This document shows positions 50,620 to 62,242 of a stretch of 64,000 bases of DNA, piece after piece. Under the pieces are notes generated by a model. The model saw nothing but the letters and a program-made list of their open reading frames with translations, made no database searches and was not told where the DNA came from. Origin of the DNA: Taenia hydatigena (lineage: Eukaryota > Platyhelminthes > Cestoda > Cyclophyllidea > Taeniidae); the NCBI GenBank assembly GCA_036345935.2, contig JADWOT020001766.1, positions 43,597 through 107,596 of the forward strand, written 5' to 3'. The translations under genes were made by a program, and so were the position numbers. Position 1 is the first letter of the stretch; every line of letters begins with the position of its first letter.

Positions 50620-53600
50620 CACTCCTCACCATGGTAGGAAAATGGCAACATACTATTACGGGCAAGCCTCTAAGACAAATGGTAAGTGGTACTTTCATTT
50701 GATTCGACTGAAATCTCTCTGTGGTCTGCTTTGTGTGGAATAAAAATTTTAGAATTAACTAAATTAAATAGTGAGCAGATGGATCCCCATAAACGCATAA
50801 GGTCAGCATATCAGCCCATAGACATCCATCGACAGCCATTTAAACATTCAGATGCTGCCTATTTGCCCTCTCGTGACCAAATTCAAGGGTAACCCTTTGT
50901 GAATATCGTCCCGGTCTGCCAAATGGCTCAATTCATCAAATTAGCTGACGTTGTGCCTCTTCCTAACATTTTGACCCTTAACGTCCGCCCAGCCGTTGGA
51001 AGAGGAGGGAGTTAAATAGCTCACATCGCCATCCCACTACGTCGGCGAGTTATCCGAGGTATCTATTATACATCTGGTAGAACGCATTGTTGAGCTGTTG
51101 ACGTACTTACCCCATGAGCCTCAAGCGTCTGTAGCAGGCCCAACTTAGTCGTCCTCAAAGTGACAAAAGCTTGTTGCTCGCTAACTAAACGTTGTTTTCA
51201 TTACCTGCCAGCAAGAAACTTCGCGCATTTACTTTTACCTCTATCAAGTCAGTTAACCTCTGAGTTTCTGCAATCAAGGAGGAAAATGAGGGGGAGAGTC
51301 ATTAGATCTTCCTGCAACATTCTGAGGGTGTGCAAGAGAGTGCCTCATCTTCGAAGACAGGGGTGGGCATAAGGCACGTGAAACCACATCACATTGTTGT
51401 AAGACATCGCACGACCTCATACACGCACTGTCTCATCCTCGTCTTCTTCATTCGCCGCAAGTAGACGCTTGTTTGGCCTTGAGATTCCGGAAAATCGTAG
51501 TCAGGATATGTTAAATGACCGGGTAGCGGACTAGTTGCGCTGATATTTAGAGGTAAGTTGCTCACCAAAAGTGCTACTTTCTAGCTTACTCCTCCTCGAA
51601 AGCATCCATTCAATACATAGGACTTTTACCACTCATTTAATGCAAAAATATCTTTGGCCATGTTAAAACGGTGAAAGTTGTGTCAAGTTGTTGCGCGACA
51701 GATAATTCTGCTTTGATCAGAAGCACTTAGTGGTCGGTTTGGTGTGACTGAATGTTTGGTTGTCTGACTCTTCTGACTCATCTCTCTTTTCGATGAGAGA
51801 CGTTAGAGTTGAGTCGATGCAACGATGAGGTGGCAACCACTTTATTCATGCTATCAGAGTCCAGACTACAAATTTTTATGCAAACAACTGCAAGAGTTCG
51901 CCGCGTGATTGATTGTTTGAATAGGGCTGTCGTAATAAGGAAAAATACGATTTTTTTCGTTTTTGTTGGTGATAAAACTGTTACATAATGCCAGACTATC
52001 TGGCTTAAAGTGACTTTTCCTGATGATTAGTAACTTAAATCCAAAGCTGTTGGTACTTTGGCGAAGTGCCGTGGTAAGTGTAGCACCCGCAGGCTTTCCT
52101 CAAGACGAACTTCAAGGGGACCGTTGCCGACGTGCAGAGCAGCCAAGGGTGGGATTGTCCACGGGCACGACTCAGACCTTTGAGGATCGTTGTGCAGAAA
52201 GAAATTGAAAAATGGGTTAGCAGAACCCACTGAAATTAAGGAAGAGCCTTAATGTGGCTAGGGACTAAATTTAAGTAGAAAACGCAGCTACCGCTCCTGA
52301 CTTTTCCTTTTTGACTTATATGCCGTTCTTTGAGAGAGCAACCAAGGTTATCAAATCTATACAAAGCTACTCAAATTCTTCTTATTCAAACAAAGTGGCG
52401 GCCCTGTAAAGTAAGTAATCACTACTTGCTACAAGGGTTGGCATTATTTGGGAGACGTCGTTACGCCATATTGAGAAAATAAGCGAAAGGCAATTCATCG
52501 CAATCACTGTGGGATTGTCCAATTAATGTAGTTGATGTATGCTGCAGAAAGGAGGCATTTGCTTGGTAATTTGCCTAGAAAATACTCCACTGTTTAGCAG
52601 ACGGAATGGAAAGCGGAGGTCTACCAATTGGCAGACGTCCACAGTCGCACAAAAACATGGCAACATGATTATGCGAATCTCACTGCTAATTTAAATGCCA
52701 GTTTTACTTTGAAATATCGCTTTAGCCTGCCCGGACACAACTCCTATTTGTCAAAAAGTGGGCGAACAAAATGTGGCTTGTAAACTTTGCTTAACGATGG
52801 GTTTAGTTGAGCTACAACTACCGCAATTACTCCTTTGATCTTTTGACTATTCCTGATGCAAACTCGCCCAATGCAAACCACAGCTGTCCCCAAACGACCA
52901 CACAGTGTCTATAGCGGGCCACAAAACATTCACTATTGTGAGGACAGCATGCATTAACGCATGACCTGAGTGGCTTCGACCGGCCCTCGACAGTTAGGTG
53001 GTGATGTATCTCCCATGCAATGTTTGCACAAATATCATACCTTCAAAATGATTCGATGTTAGGTAGAGAGGGAAGGAGTTAGTCCTGATGAGTCATCATA
53101 TTTCGTGTTGTGGTTACCATTTTAAGGTAGATCAGTGTCGTTAAATACCGAGACGATGAGAGACCAAAGTGTAGAGGGAGGTTCAAATGCAATCCGCTTT
53201 GCTGATAAACGAGAGGTAATGATCGAAGTGTTACCGTTATGTGGAAGGGTTCTATTGGTTCCGTTTATAGAGACATTACTTTTAGCATTACAGGAAGAAC
53301 ATTACTCTTCCTCTTATACAACTTTCGCCTATAAGCTTTTTGTTTTGTCTCTAGCTAAAAATACATGTTTAGCTCTTTGACAAACTTAATTTAGTTTTTG
53401 TCTTTTACCCATTGATACGATGTGCGTACAGGAAATAAAGAGCTTGAAGGGCAATTTATGAAGCCATGACATCAGTACACATGCTACTTATTTCCACAGT
53501 AGACTTCAACTAGCAAATGCAAATAGAGACTTTTCCTTAGTTGTCTTAGCAAACTGGGCTGCACACTCTTTTTGGTCACCTTTCCTCTCGCATATCTTGG

Positions 53601-54978
53601 TGTTCTTTCGATTGGTTTGAGCCCAAAAGATACGTCGATCACCCGTGTTTTGGTGAAAGTGATGTAAGCTTGTCTTCTGTTCCTGCCCCGCTCAAAGTGT
53701 GTGACGTTAAGTGCGACTAAAATTCAAGACGCGTTCTCTTTCCATCCACCACTTACACTCCTTTTTGCTATTGTAGTTTGTGACTTGCGAGGCATTTGGC
53801 AGACAACATCGCCACTCCACTGGCTCGCGACATTGGCGACAAAAATGGTAGAATTCAAGGCTAGGAAATGTATCATCGGTGTAGAAACACGATTAAATGT
53901 TACTGATGTGGTTTAGGATTCTCGTCATCACGAAGTGGCTAAGGCTGCAGGAAAAAGCATTCACAAATTTGCCGCATTAGTCACTACATTCACTTGTGAC
54001 TCAAAATGATATCGAATTGACACGGCGCTGCTCCTCCTTTATTCATTTTACCGAAAATTGAGTTTCATCCAGCTTATTAACAAAGATGAAGGGAAGAGAG
54101 TAAGCCGGCTATCAGTGTGCCCTTCTATTCTCGCTAGATCTCTGGCCTTAGACGGCGACCGCTTAAGCAGAAGGGAGAGGGATCCATTAGAGTAGGCCGT
54201 CGAATGTCTTTTCAACGTGACCTTAATTAACCCTCCAGAAAGGGCTTTAAAATGCTTGACAATGATGGTTAATTGAGGCTACTTTCGTACATTTAGTTAT
54301 AACTAAAAGTGGTCTCAGATTCTATTTCTCAAAAAGCGTTTACCGCGTTGATGGTTAGTGTTGTCACTAGAGTTGAAATGTTGTAGTTTTCGATTTTAAC
54401 GGTGTCATAGACTCAAACGAGAAGAATTTAATGCTCGTGCTAATGCGGTCGATTGGTAGATCAGTTGAGAGAGGGAGTGGGTGTTGAGGGCATGCGAAAC
54501 CTGTTCCATGCCCTGTGTTTAGGGGTTTAGTCTACTTTTCTGATGGATAAGCATTATGAGTTGAGGGACTGTGGGTTTGTTCCTCTGGCATAACCTTACT
54601 GTCTATCTCGGTCTCTTTCTCTCCTCTGCAACCTTGGTAAGTAGGATCCAGTTTGGTTGGCACCAATTCATGGGTGTTGTGGGTAGGAGCGAGGCCAATT
54701 AAAGCATCATTGTGCTGCGTGCTGGCGATGAGATTCGGATTCATATTTGGAAAAGGTGCTTTAGCACATCTAAGGTGTTGATTGTAAGGTATCGATCGAG
54801 CCACTTCGTTCCTACAAAAAGGAATCTCGGGATGTGAACTGACCTGTGGGCCTTGAATGTGACAAGGAACATGGGCCTTACTCTGCCAGACATTACCTCT
54901 GATCGCTTTGATGGATTAAGCAACGCAATCGCTTATACATGCAATGTATCGTCCTGTGTGAACGCCCACCTCCAAAAC
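50620..54978. repeat. Segmental duplication R6, copy a (~4.4 kb)
   Basis: Aligns with 57335-61594 along its length: ATGGTAGGAAAATGG at the left, CAAAAGCTTGTTGC, TCAAGTCAGTTAACCT, GTGTTGAGGGCATGCGAAA and TGTTCCATGCCCTGTGT towards the right. It ends with a copy of the recurrent ORF. Its own frames are short and mostly not kept in the partner. Confidence 0.75.
54741..54923 (-). other. Downstream recurrent ORF, copy in block R6a
   Basis: 60-residue minus-strand frame containing LNPSKRSEVMSGRVRPMF, VTFKAHRSVHIPRF and TKWLDRYLT. The codon aligned with the ATG of the other copies reads ATT here. No homeobox copy adjoins it now; the insertion-like segment 54979-55464 follows instead. Confidence 0.3.
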
Positions 54979-55464
54979 GGTGGAAGCGAGGCAGTACGTT
55001 GCACTGTTGGAAAAAGAAGAGGAAGACAAATGATGAGACTGAGTTGAGTGAACTCTTATGTCTTTAATGGAAAGTCTCAATTCCTACCAGTCTTTCCTTG
55101 TGCATGATCGTATTTGTCTTCCGTGGATAAATATTTCAAATTTGTTGGCATAACCGCATAAGTGCCAATCTGGTCATTGAAATCAAAACCGACGTGTGAT
55201 GTCGAATAGTACCCTACAGTCTGCCTGAAGCATTTAGAGGTTTAACGCGAGCTGTAAAGCAGATGAAAATGAGTTACAACCAAATTGTTTGGCCGTGCTT
55301 ACTCCATAAATAACTAAATGACCTTCCAAATGGACTGGATGGTAACATCACCTGTAGGGCGCCTATCTTTGAATCAAAGGCCATTTTCAATGTGCTCTAC
55401 GATTCCAAAACGAGGTACTGCTAAATTATTTCTGGATAGAATGCTAACTCTGGGTTACGTGTGT
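54979..55464. mobile_element. Second copy of the insertion-like segment
   Basis: Begins right after CCTCCAAAAC (54969-54978) and aligns with 61595-62073, including the shared stretch ending GGCCATTTTCAATGTGCTC. The right-hand copy of the target site is damaged (CTAAGCCTC at about 55465), and the homeobox 3' flank that should follow is missing. Confidence 0.35.
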
Positions 55465-55899
55465 CTAAGCCTCATCGCTCAATGCTCCATCAAGCCTTGC
55501 CATCCAGCATGCTCGCTGCAGTCTTGTTATTCAAGTCGCATCCATCGTGGTGACGAATAAGCTGCCCCATAATCAGCATTATGGATTCAGCCTGCTCTCA
55601 CTTCGTCCTTGCAATCAAACTAATCGCGTGCAAAATATGTATATTATTGCAAAAAGTAAATGTAGATGGATATTTGGAAGAGACACTTATTCGTTTAACG
55701 CTCTCGAGCCTTCCAGTGGATAGCGGATACATGTGTGAGCTGAGCGATTCTCCTGACAACAAAGTCACCATATTTTGAAGGGGAAGAGCCTCAGATCGAG
55801 TTAAATGTAAACCACAACAAAGCTTTTCCACCTCACTGATGAGGCCTTGTTAGGAGGCCCGTAACTCTACCGCTAAATTTCAGTTATTCGCGAGCCACG

Positions 55900-56730
55900 A
55901 ATGATCAGTTTTCCTTTTCTCCTTCCAGCTGTTTGTGTCGTAGCAACTAAGTTACTGAAGCATAGTCAGTAGTAGTCACATTACTCATGCACCTACAGCA
56001 AAGAACGCATAAAATGCGACCGATGGTGAGTCCAAAACACTATGCTCTGTGTAAAGGTTTAGGGAGAGCAAATATTTGCTGCAGCTGGCAGTACATTCTA
56101 AACATGTTTTTCTGACAATTGACATAAAAACTGCGTTAAATTTTACCTGTTCATTGTAGCTTTAATAAATTTTGGCGCAGTTAACGCTTGGCGTAATTTT
56201 AGTGCCAGTTATTATGACAGAGATTGAGTTTATCACTAAGCTACACTAAGTGGAGCATGGTTGATAGGATGCCGACTCCAAGAGAGATTTGACGGCAAGT
56301 CCATTATCCTGTTCTATCAGACAATGAGGATGGAAGGCGCTTGACGGATGTAAGTGAGCCTCGTAATCAACTGTGGCATCTGACAGACGCTGCACGTGTA
56401 TGTGTTTCTCATCGCGAAGCTCTCCTCTCTCGTGCATCATGCCACACTCTCCACCAGCACTTAAGGCGAGATTGATTTAGTGATCATAGGACAGTGTGGC
56501 ACACACTGTATCTTACTGAAGGAATAACTAAGAGCAGAGTTGTTTGGCTGGTATGCAAAGTATGCTTTGAATGATGTTATAATAGGGAGAGTTAGATAGA
56601 TGCTCTTGCTCTGCCGTAGCGGCATCCCTTCCCTTGAGACTAAGCAAAGCGACCAAATTGCAGGGAGTTGCAGACCACTGCAGAGCATTAAAAGCCACCA
56701 CCAAATCAACTTTATTATGTCGATGTCTAC
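55900..56730. repeat. Segmental duplication R5, copy c
   Basis: Third copy, between the insertion-like segment at 54979-55464 and R6b. It shares ATGATCAGT, GTTACTGAAGCATAGTCAG and GCTGCACGTGTATG motifs with the other two. Confidence 0.65.
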
Positions 56731-57334
56731 TCACCGGCTTTAATTATATCAAGCTCACTTGACACAGAGTGGACGACTCTGTCGTTGCCACTGCTACTCG
56801 AAATGCCTTCTGCACCATAGCATTTCAAAGTAATCCAAGGACGCTAAGTCAACACAGTAACTTAATCTTGCAATCAACACACGGGCCGAGATCACTGATG
56901 TGCCGATGCAAATGCAACGCCAGTGGCCTTATCACCATAGATGCTGATAAACGGCATTGAAGTAGATGTATTTAGCATAATTCTTGACCCCATATTTAGC
57001 CTGGCGATGGCCAAGTGGCCACCTCTGTTTAATTCGATGCTTTTAACATCGAGATCGTTCACGCTGCAACCTGCAAAAGAGGCACCACACAAATGTAGTT
57101 AGTCTGTACTATGGGTGCCACTTTTAAAGAATCAGGTGCTTCTGGGTGTCTCTGAGTGCTGAAAATAAAGCATTCTAATTTGGAAGTATTCGCCTCCAAA
57201 TTTGTTAGTTAATCAGTTGCAAGCTCTCATGCGTCCGACTATACAAGCCTCATCGACCAATGAGATGAGAGTGTTAGGTCACTCACATTTGCACCACCTA
57301 TCTTCATGCCTGAAATGAGCTCAACAGTTCATGC
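56731..57334. other. Spacer between R5c and R6b; nothing recognised
   Basis: Short frames only, with no repeat partner that I could find by eye. Confidence 0.3.
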
Positions 57335-60300
57335 GTTCTCTTCACCATGGTTAGAAAATGGTAACTGGATGCTTACGGATGGGCAGCGGTAAAAGAGAAA
57401 AGCTCAGAATCCTACAGTTATGCGCAGATGAACCCACACATCAGAATAAGTCAGAGTGTTGTTGGAGTTGGTGCCGCGGCTTAAAAGCAGCACTTAACAC
57501 TCATTTCATTGTTCACATTCCGCTTGTCAACCCTCTTAGACCGACATCATAAGCGGCTGCTTGTGAGTATCCCCCCAATCTTTCGACATGCCCTTTTAAA
57601 TGGCCTAGGTAGCATTGTGCCCCTCCAGGCTTTGGAATGGGAGGGGTTGGTGGCACAGTCCACACCGCCATCCCACCAAGCCGGTGAGGCAGCTGTGGTT
57701 TCCATTTCATGGCTACTATTAGATCGAAAAGTCGACCTATCGGCGTTCTTACCTCATGAGAATCAAGCGTTTGTAACAGAATCGAATTAGACGTCCTTGC
57801 ATGGCAAAAGCTTGTTGCCATATTGTTTGTAGTAATGTCAGCGAACAACTTGCCGTATTCACTTTTGTCTCTTTCAAGTCAGTTAACCTTAAAGTTTCTA
57901 CAATTTTGGTGGGCAATTGATGCCACACTTTGCTATGAATTCCTTTCGAGGGTCATTTGATGAGGCGATGGATCTTCCTGCAACATTTTGGAGGTGTTCG
58001 CGAGAGCACTGTCTCTTCGAAAATAGGCGCGGCTAGTCAAGCACCCGGAGGCATGTCGTATTGCTGTAAGAGATGGCACGATCTCACACTCACTGTCTCA
58101 TCCTTGTCCTCTTCCATAACTGCAAGTGGAAAGTTGTCTAAACTTAACTCTTGAAAATCGTATTTAGGGTAGCTCAAATGACTCTGATGGGAACCAAATG
58201 GGAGCGCGCTAGATTTTGCTAATAGTTAGAGGTGAATCGGCTATCAACAGTGAGTCTTTCTAGCTTATGCTGCCTCAAAACGTCCATGTTAAAATGGTAA
58301 AAGCTTTGTCAACTTGCTAGGCGAGAGATGAATCTGCTATTATCAAGATTTACTTAGTGATTAGCTTGGTGTGACCGAATGTTTGGTCGTTCGAAGCCTC
58401 TGATTCGTATCATTTTTGGTGAGGGCCGTTGGAGTCAAACAGATGCAACAACAGGGTGACAACCACTTTACTAGTGCTATCGGAGGCCAAGTTGCAAGTG
58501 TCTATGCAAACAATTGCAAGGGTTTGCCTTGTGGCAGATCGTTCAAATTAAGCCGTTGAAAACACAGAACGCAGGCATTTAAATCTTTTTTCTCGGGTGA
58601 TAAAATTGTTACATAATACCGGTCCCGTAAGTGTGAAACCTGCCCTACACACGACTGTCTGCTTAGAAGTGACTTTCTCGTGATGACAGATACATTAAAG
58701 CCAAAGCCGTTCGTGCTTCATCGAAGCGTTAAGTGCAGCAGCCAAGGGACATGCAGAGAAGCAAAGGATGAGAGGGTCAACTGGCACGACTCAGCTGTCA
58801 TTCCGCCTACGGAGAGTGAAATAAAGGGTTCGATAGAACCGACTTAGCTAAAAGAAAGAATTGTAATAGAGCAGATACTGCCGTTTGCTATGAGATGAAC
58901 ACGGTTTGATTAAATGTACTCTGAGCCACTGGACTATTCCTTTTAAAAAGGACAATTTTCATACAAGTACAAATGTTTCCTTTGGCTGCAGAGGAAGGTG
59001 GTATTGTAGAGGTTCCGTTATGCGATGATGGCAGGGCAAGTGAAAGGCACATCACCGCAGCCGCACACGAAATGACAAAATTCCCACACAAGCCTCATTG
59101 CCAGCTTAATTGCCAATTTTAACTTGCTATGCCCCTTTTCCTTCCTTGGATTTTACCCCTTCTCACTAGAGTAATGCATGGAGTAATTATTAGGATACTA
59201 AAGCTCTCATTTTTACTCCTCGTGGATACCATGACCTCCCCCCTGACATTTAGACGGCTCTTGACGCAAACTTTTAATTCACATCGCAGATGCCCCTGGT
59301 TACTTACGGAGTAGCTATAGTGGGCCACAAACTTTTGTTATTGTGAGGGCAGCACGCGTTGCTCCATGATCTGAGTAGCTTCGATCGTCCCTCGATCATC
59401 AAGTGCTGATGCATCCCCCATGCAGCGCTTAGGCGGATTTCATACCTTCTAAATGATATGATATTCGCTGAAGAGGGTTGGAGTTAGTCCTGATGGGGCA
59501 CCAAATTTCATGGAGTGGTTTTTGTCTTAAAGTAAATCAGTGTCGTCAAATACTGTGGCGGCGAGTGATGAATGTGTAAAGGAATTTAAAATTTGCTCTG
59601 CGTTGCTGTTAAATGTGCGGTATCTTGCCGGAAACGATCGAAGTGAAACCTTCACGAAAAAGGGTCCTATTGGTTTCATTTTATGAGAAGATTGTCTTCA
59701 TCTTTGCAGCAAAAACACTTTCTCTCCTTAATCTTAAGGCTTCGCTTCCAAGCTCTTCGCTTTTTTCCTTTCGACAAATACGTATCTCCTTTTTCGCTAG
59801 CCTAGAGTTAGTCGTTGCCTTTAACATCTAAGACGAAGTATCTGCAACAAAATGACGGCCTAAAAGTCAAATCGTGGAACCTGAAAACCAGTGCATGAGC
59901 TACTCATGTATTACCTGTAATCAAAGGATCCTTGGCCCGAATTTCGACCGACATTGCTTTCGCCATCATAGCAAGGCTTTTGGCGTTCTTCGCTCCTATC
60001 TTTCGCTTCTAAGCTTTTCGTTTTGTCTACAGTTACAAATACATGTTCAACTTTTGGATTAACTCAAGTCGGTTTCTACCCTTGGCCTCAGAATGGGCGT
60101 ACCTACGGGAGTTGGAAGGATTAAAAGACAATTTATGGAATTATATAATCAGTTAGAATATGACTAACGACTTTTCTTTTGATGGCTTGGCAAACTAGGC
60201 TGCTAAACCTCTCGATTGTCTATTCCCTTGTGCATTTTGGTGTTTTTTCAGTTAATTTACGCTGAAGACACCTCATTTTTAGCCCGGACGATACGCCGAG

Positions 60301-61594
60301 CACCAGTATTGCAGTGAGAGGGATGCAAGCATTTATTCGGGTCCTGCTCAATCAAATCAGTGCAACGTCGAATGCAAATAGAATCCAAAATGCACTCCCT
60401 TTTCCTTCATTTTTGCATTCATTTTTACTAACCCAGTTAGTGGCTTGCGATGCATTTAACAGATAATATCTCCACTGCACTGTTTCACGACACTAAAGAC
60501 GGCATTGGTATGATAGAGAGATAAAAATTTATTATCACAGTAGGGATTGCGTTAAAGTTTACAGGCAGGGCCTAGAGATCACTTCACGCATCTGACACAC
60601 AGTCAGCCATCACGAATTGGTTGGTGATAAAGTTAAAAACGTTCACGAATAATCGCGCAGACCATCAATATTTCCACTTTCGTTTAAAAAAGCCATCGAA
60701 ATGATGCGTCGTTTTTCCTTCCTTATCATTTGACCAGGGTTTGAGTTTCGTCCAGCTTGATGACAGTGATGAGGGGAGGGAATGGGGGTGTCAGCCATCG
60801 GTTGTGCCCTTCACTCCTCCTAAGATCGCCGACTTGAAGTAAAGGGAGGGCGATCAGTTACAGTCGGCTGTCGAATGCCTATACAATTTGGTCTTAATTA
60901 ACTTCTTAGAAGCAACTATGCAATGCTGCATTGGTGATTGATTGCTGTACTCCAGTTACACTAAAAGCTTTTGCCTCGTAGGCGATTTGTGCTGACACTA
61001 GAGTTGAAATGTTGTAGTTTAGGGTTTAGCGATGTCATCAACTCAAACGAGAAGCGTTTCATGTTTGAGCTACTGCGGTCGAATGATGGATCAATTTAGA
61101 GAGGATGTGGGTGTTGAGGGCATGCGAAAAGTGTTCCATGCCCTGTGTAGGGGTTCGCTCTACTCTTTCGACGGATAGACATTATGGGACGTAGGGCTGT
61201 GGTGCTTGTTCTCTTGGCAGAAATTCATTGCTTTCTCTCTCTCTCAACTTCATTTGCTAGAACCCAGTTTGGTTGACACCAATCCATGAATGTTTTAGGT
61301 AGAAGTGAGGTCAATCAATGCAGTATTGAGCTGCTTGTTGGCAATGAGATTCGTGTCCAAATGTGAGAAAGGCGTTTTAGTGCGTTTGAGGTTTTGGCTG
61401 TAAGGTACTGATCCAGCCATTTCGTCCATGCAAAAGGGGAATTCGGGAAGTACATTGACCAATGAACTTTGAAAGTGACATTAAAAGCTGACCTAACTCT
61501 GCTAGACATTAGTCCAAACCACTTCGATGGGTTAAGCGTCGTCATCGCTTCTGCACGTGATACATCGACCTGTGTAGACCCTCGCCTACAGAAC
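57335..61594. repeat. Segmental duplication R6, copy b (~4.3 kb)
   Basis: Partner of 50620-54978. In both copies the recurrent ORF is followed by the insertion-like segment, so the insertion predates this duplication. Only copy b continues into a homeobox gene (locus 5). Confidence 0.75.
61315..61545 (-). other. Downstream recurrent ORF, copy beyond locus 5
   Basis: 76-residue minus-strand frame beginning MTTLNPSKWFGLMSSRVRSA, with TKWLDQYLT further on. It is the longest and most complete copy, and is separated from locus 5 by the ~480-bp insertion at 61595-62073. Not recognised; function unknown. Confidence 0.33.
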
Positions 61595-62073
61595 GGTTAA
61601 AGCAGGGGAATAGACTATTTGTTGCGAGAGAAAGAAGTAGAAGAATGCAAATGATGATGTCAAGTTGAATGGGTTCCCATGTCTTCAATGGGATTACACG
61701 ACGTCCACCTCCCTTCCTGCCTGCATGATCACATTTGCCTTCTGTAAACGTGCCAACCATTAGACCCTTGATTGGCTACAATCTGGCAATCGAAGTCAAG
61801 ATCCGCGTGTGATGTTGAGCTGTGCCCCACACCCGACCTGAAACCTATTCAGTTCTGCTTTGAGCTGTAAAGCAGTTGGAAATGAGTTACGACCAAATCG
61901 TTTGATCATGATCGCACCAAAAAACCTAACCAGCCATTTGTATTGACATGATGGCGCCATCTCCTCTAGGCTCCTATCACTCAATCACAGGCCATTTTCA
62001 ATGTGCTCCACAGCTCGGTAACAAGTTATTGCTAGGTTATTTCCATATGAAATATAGAGCTCTGACGTAGTGT
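61595..62073. mobile_element. ~479-bp insertion-like segment between ~11-bp direct repeats
   Basis: In loci 1 and 4 and at 46.3 kb the homeobox 3' flank runs straight into the recurrent ORF through GCCTCCAAAAC-like sequence. Here that site is present twice: GCCTACAGAAC at 61584-61594 and GCCTCCAAAAC at 62074-62084, with 479 extra bases between. This is the pattern of an insertion with target-site duplication. I see no clear terminal inverted repeat, poly(A) tail or coding capacity, so the class is unknown; it may be non-autonomous. Confidence 0.4.
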
Positions 62074-62154
62074 GCCTCCAAAACAATCCATTTCAGCGAC
62101 TTCCAATTTCAACAATAGATCCTCACGAGAACATCGTTTTTAAGACAATTTTAA

Positions 62155-62160
62155 TTTATT
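62155..62160 (-). terminator. Poly(A) signal of locus 5
   Basis: AATAAA on the minus strand about 83 bp after the stop at 62243, equivalent to the signals of the other copies. Confidence 0.35.
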
Positions 62161-62242
62161 CGTTTTCTAAGAATCTAAGTTATGCACAATTGCTGTTATC
62201 AAAACACCAGCATCACGGCCATTAAATGAAAGACAACCATGG

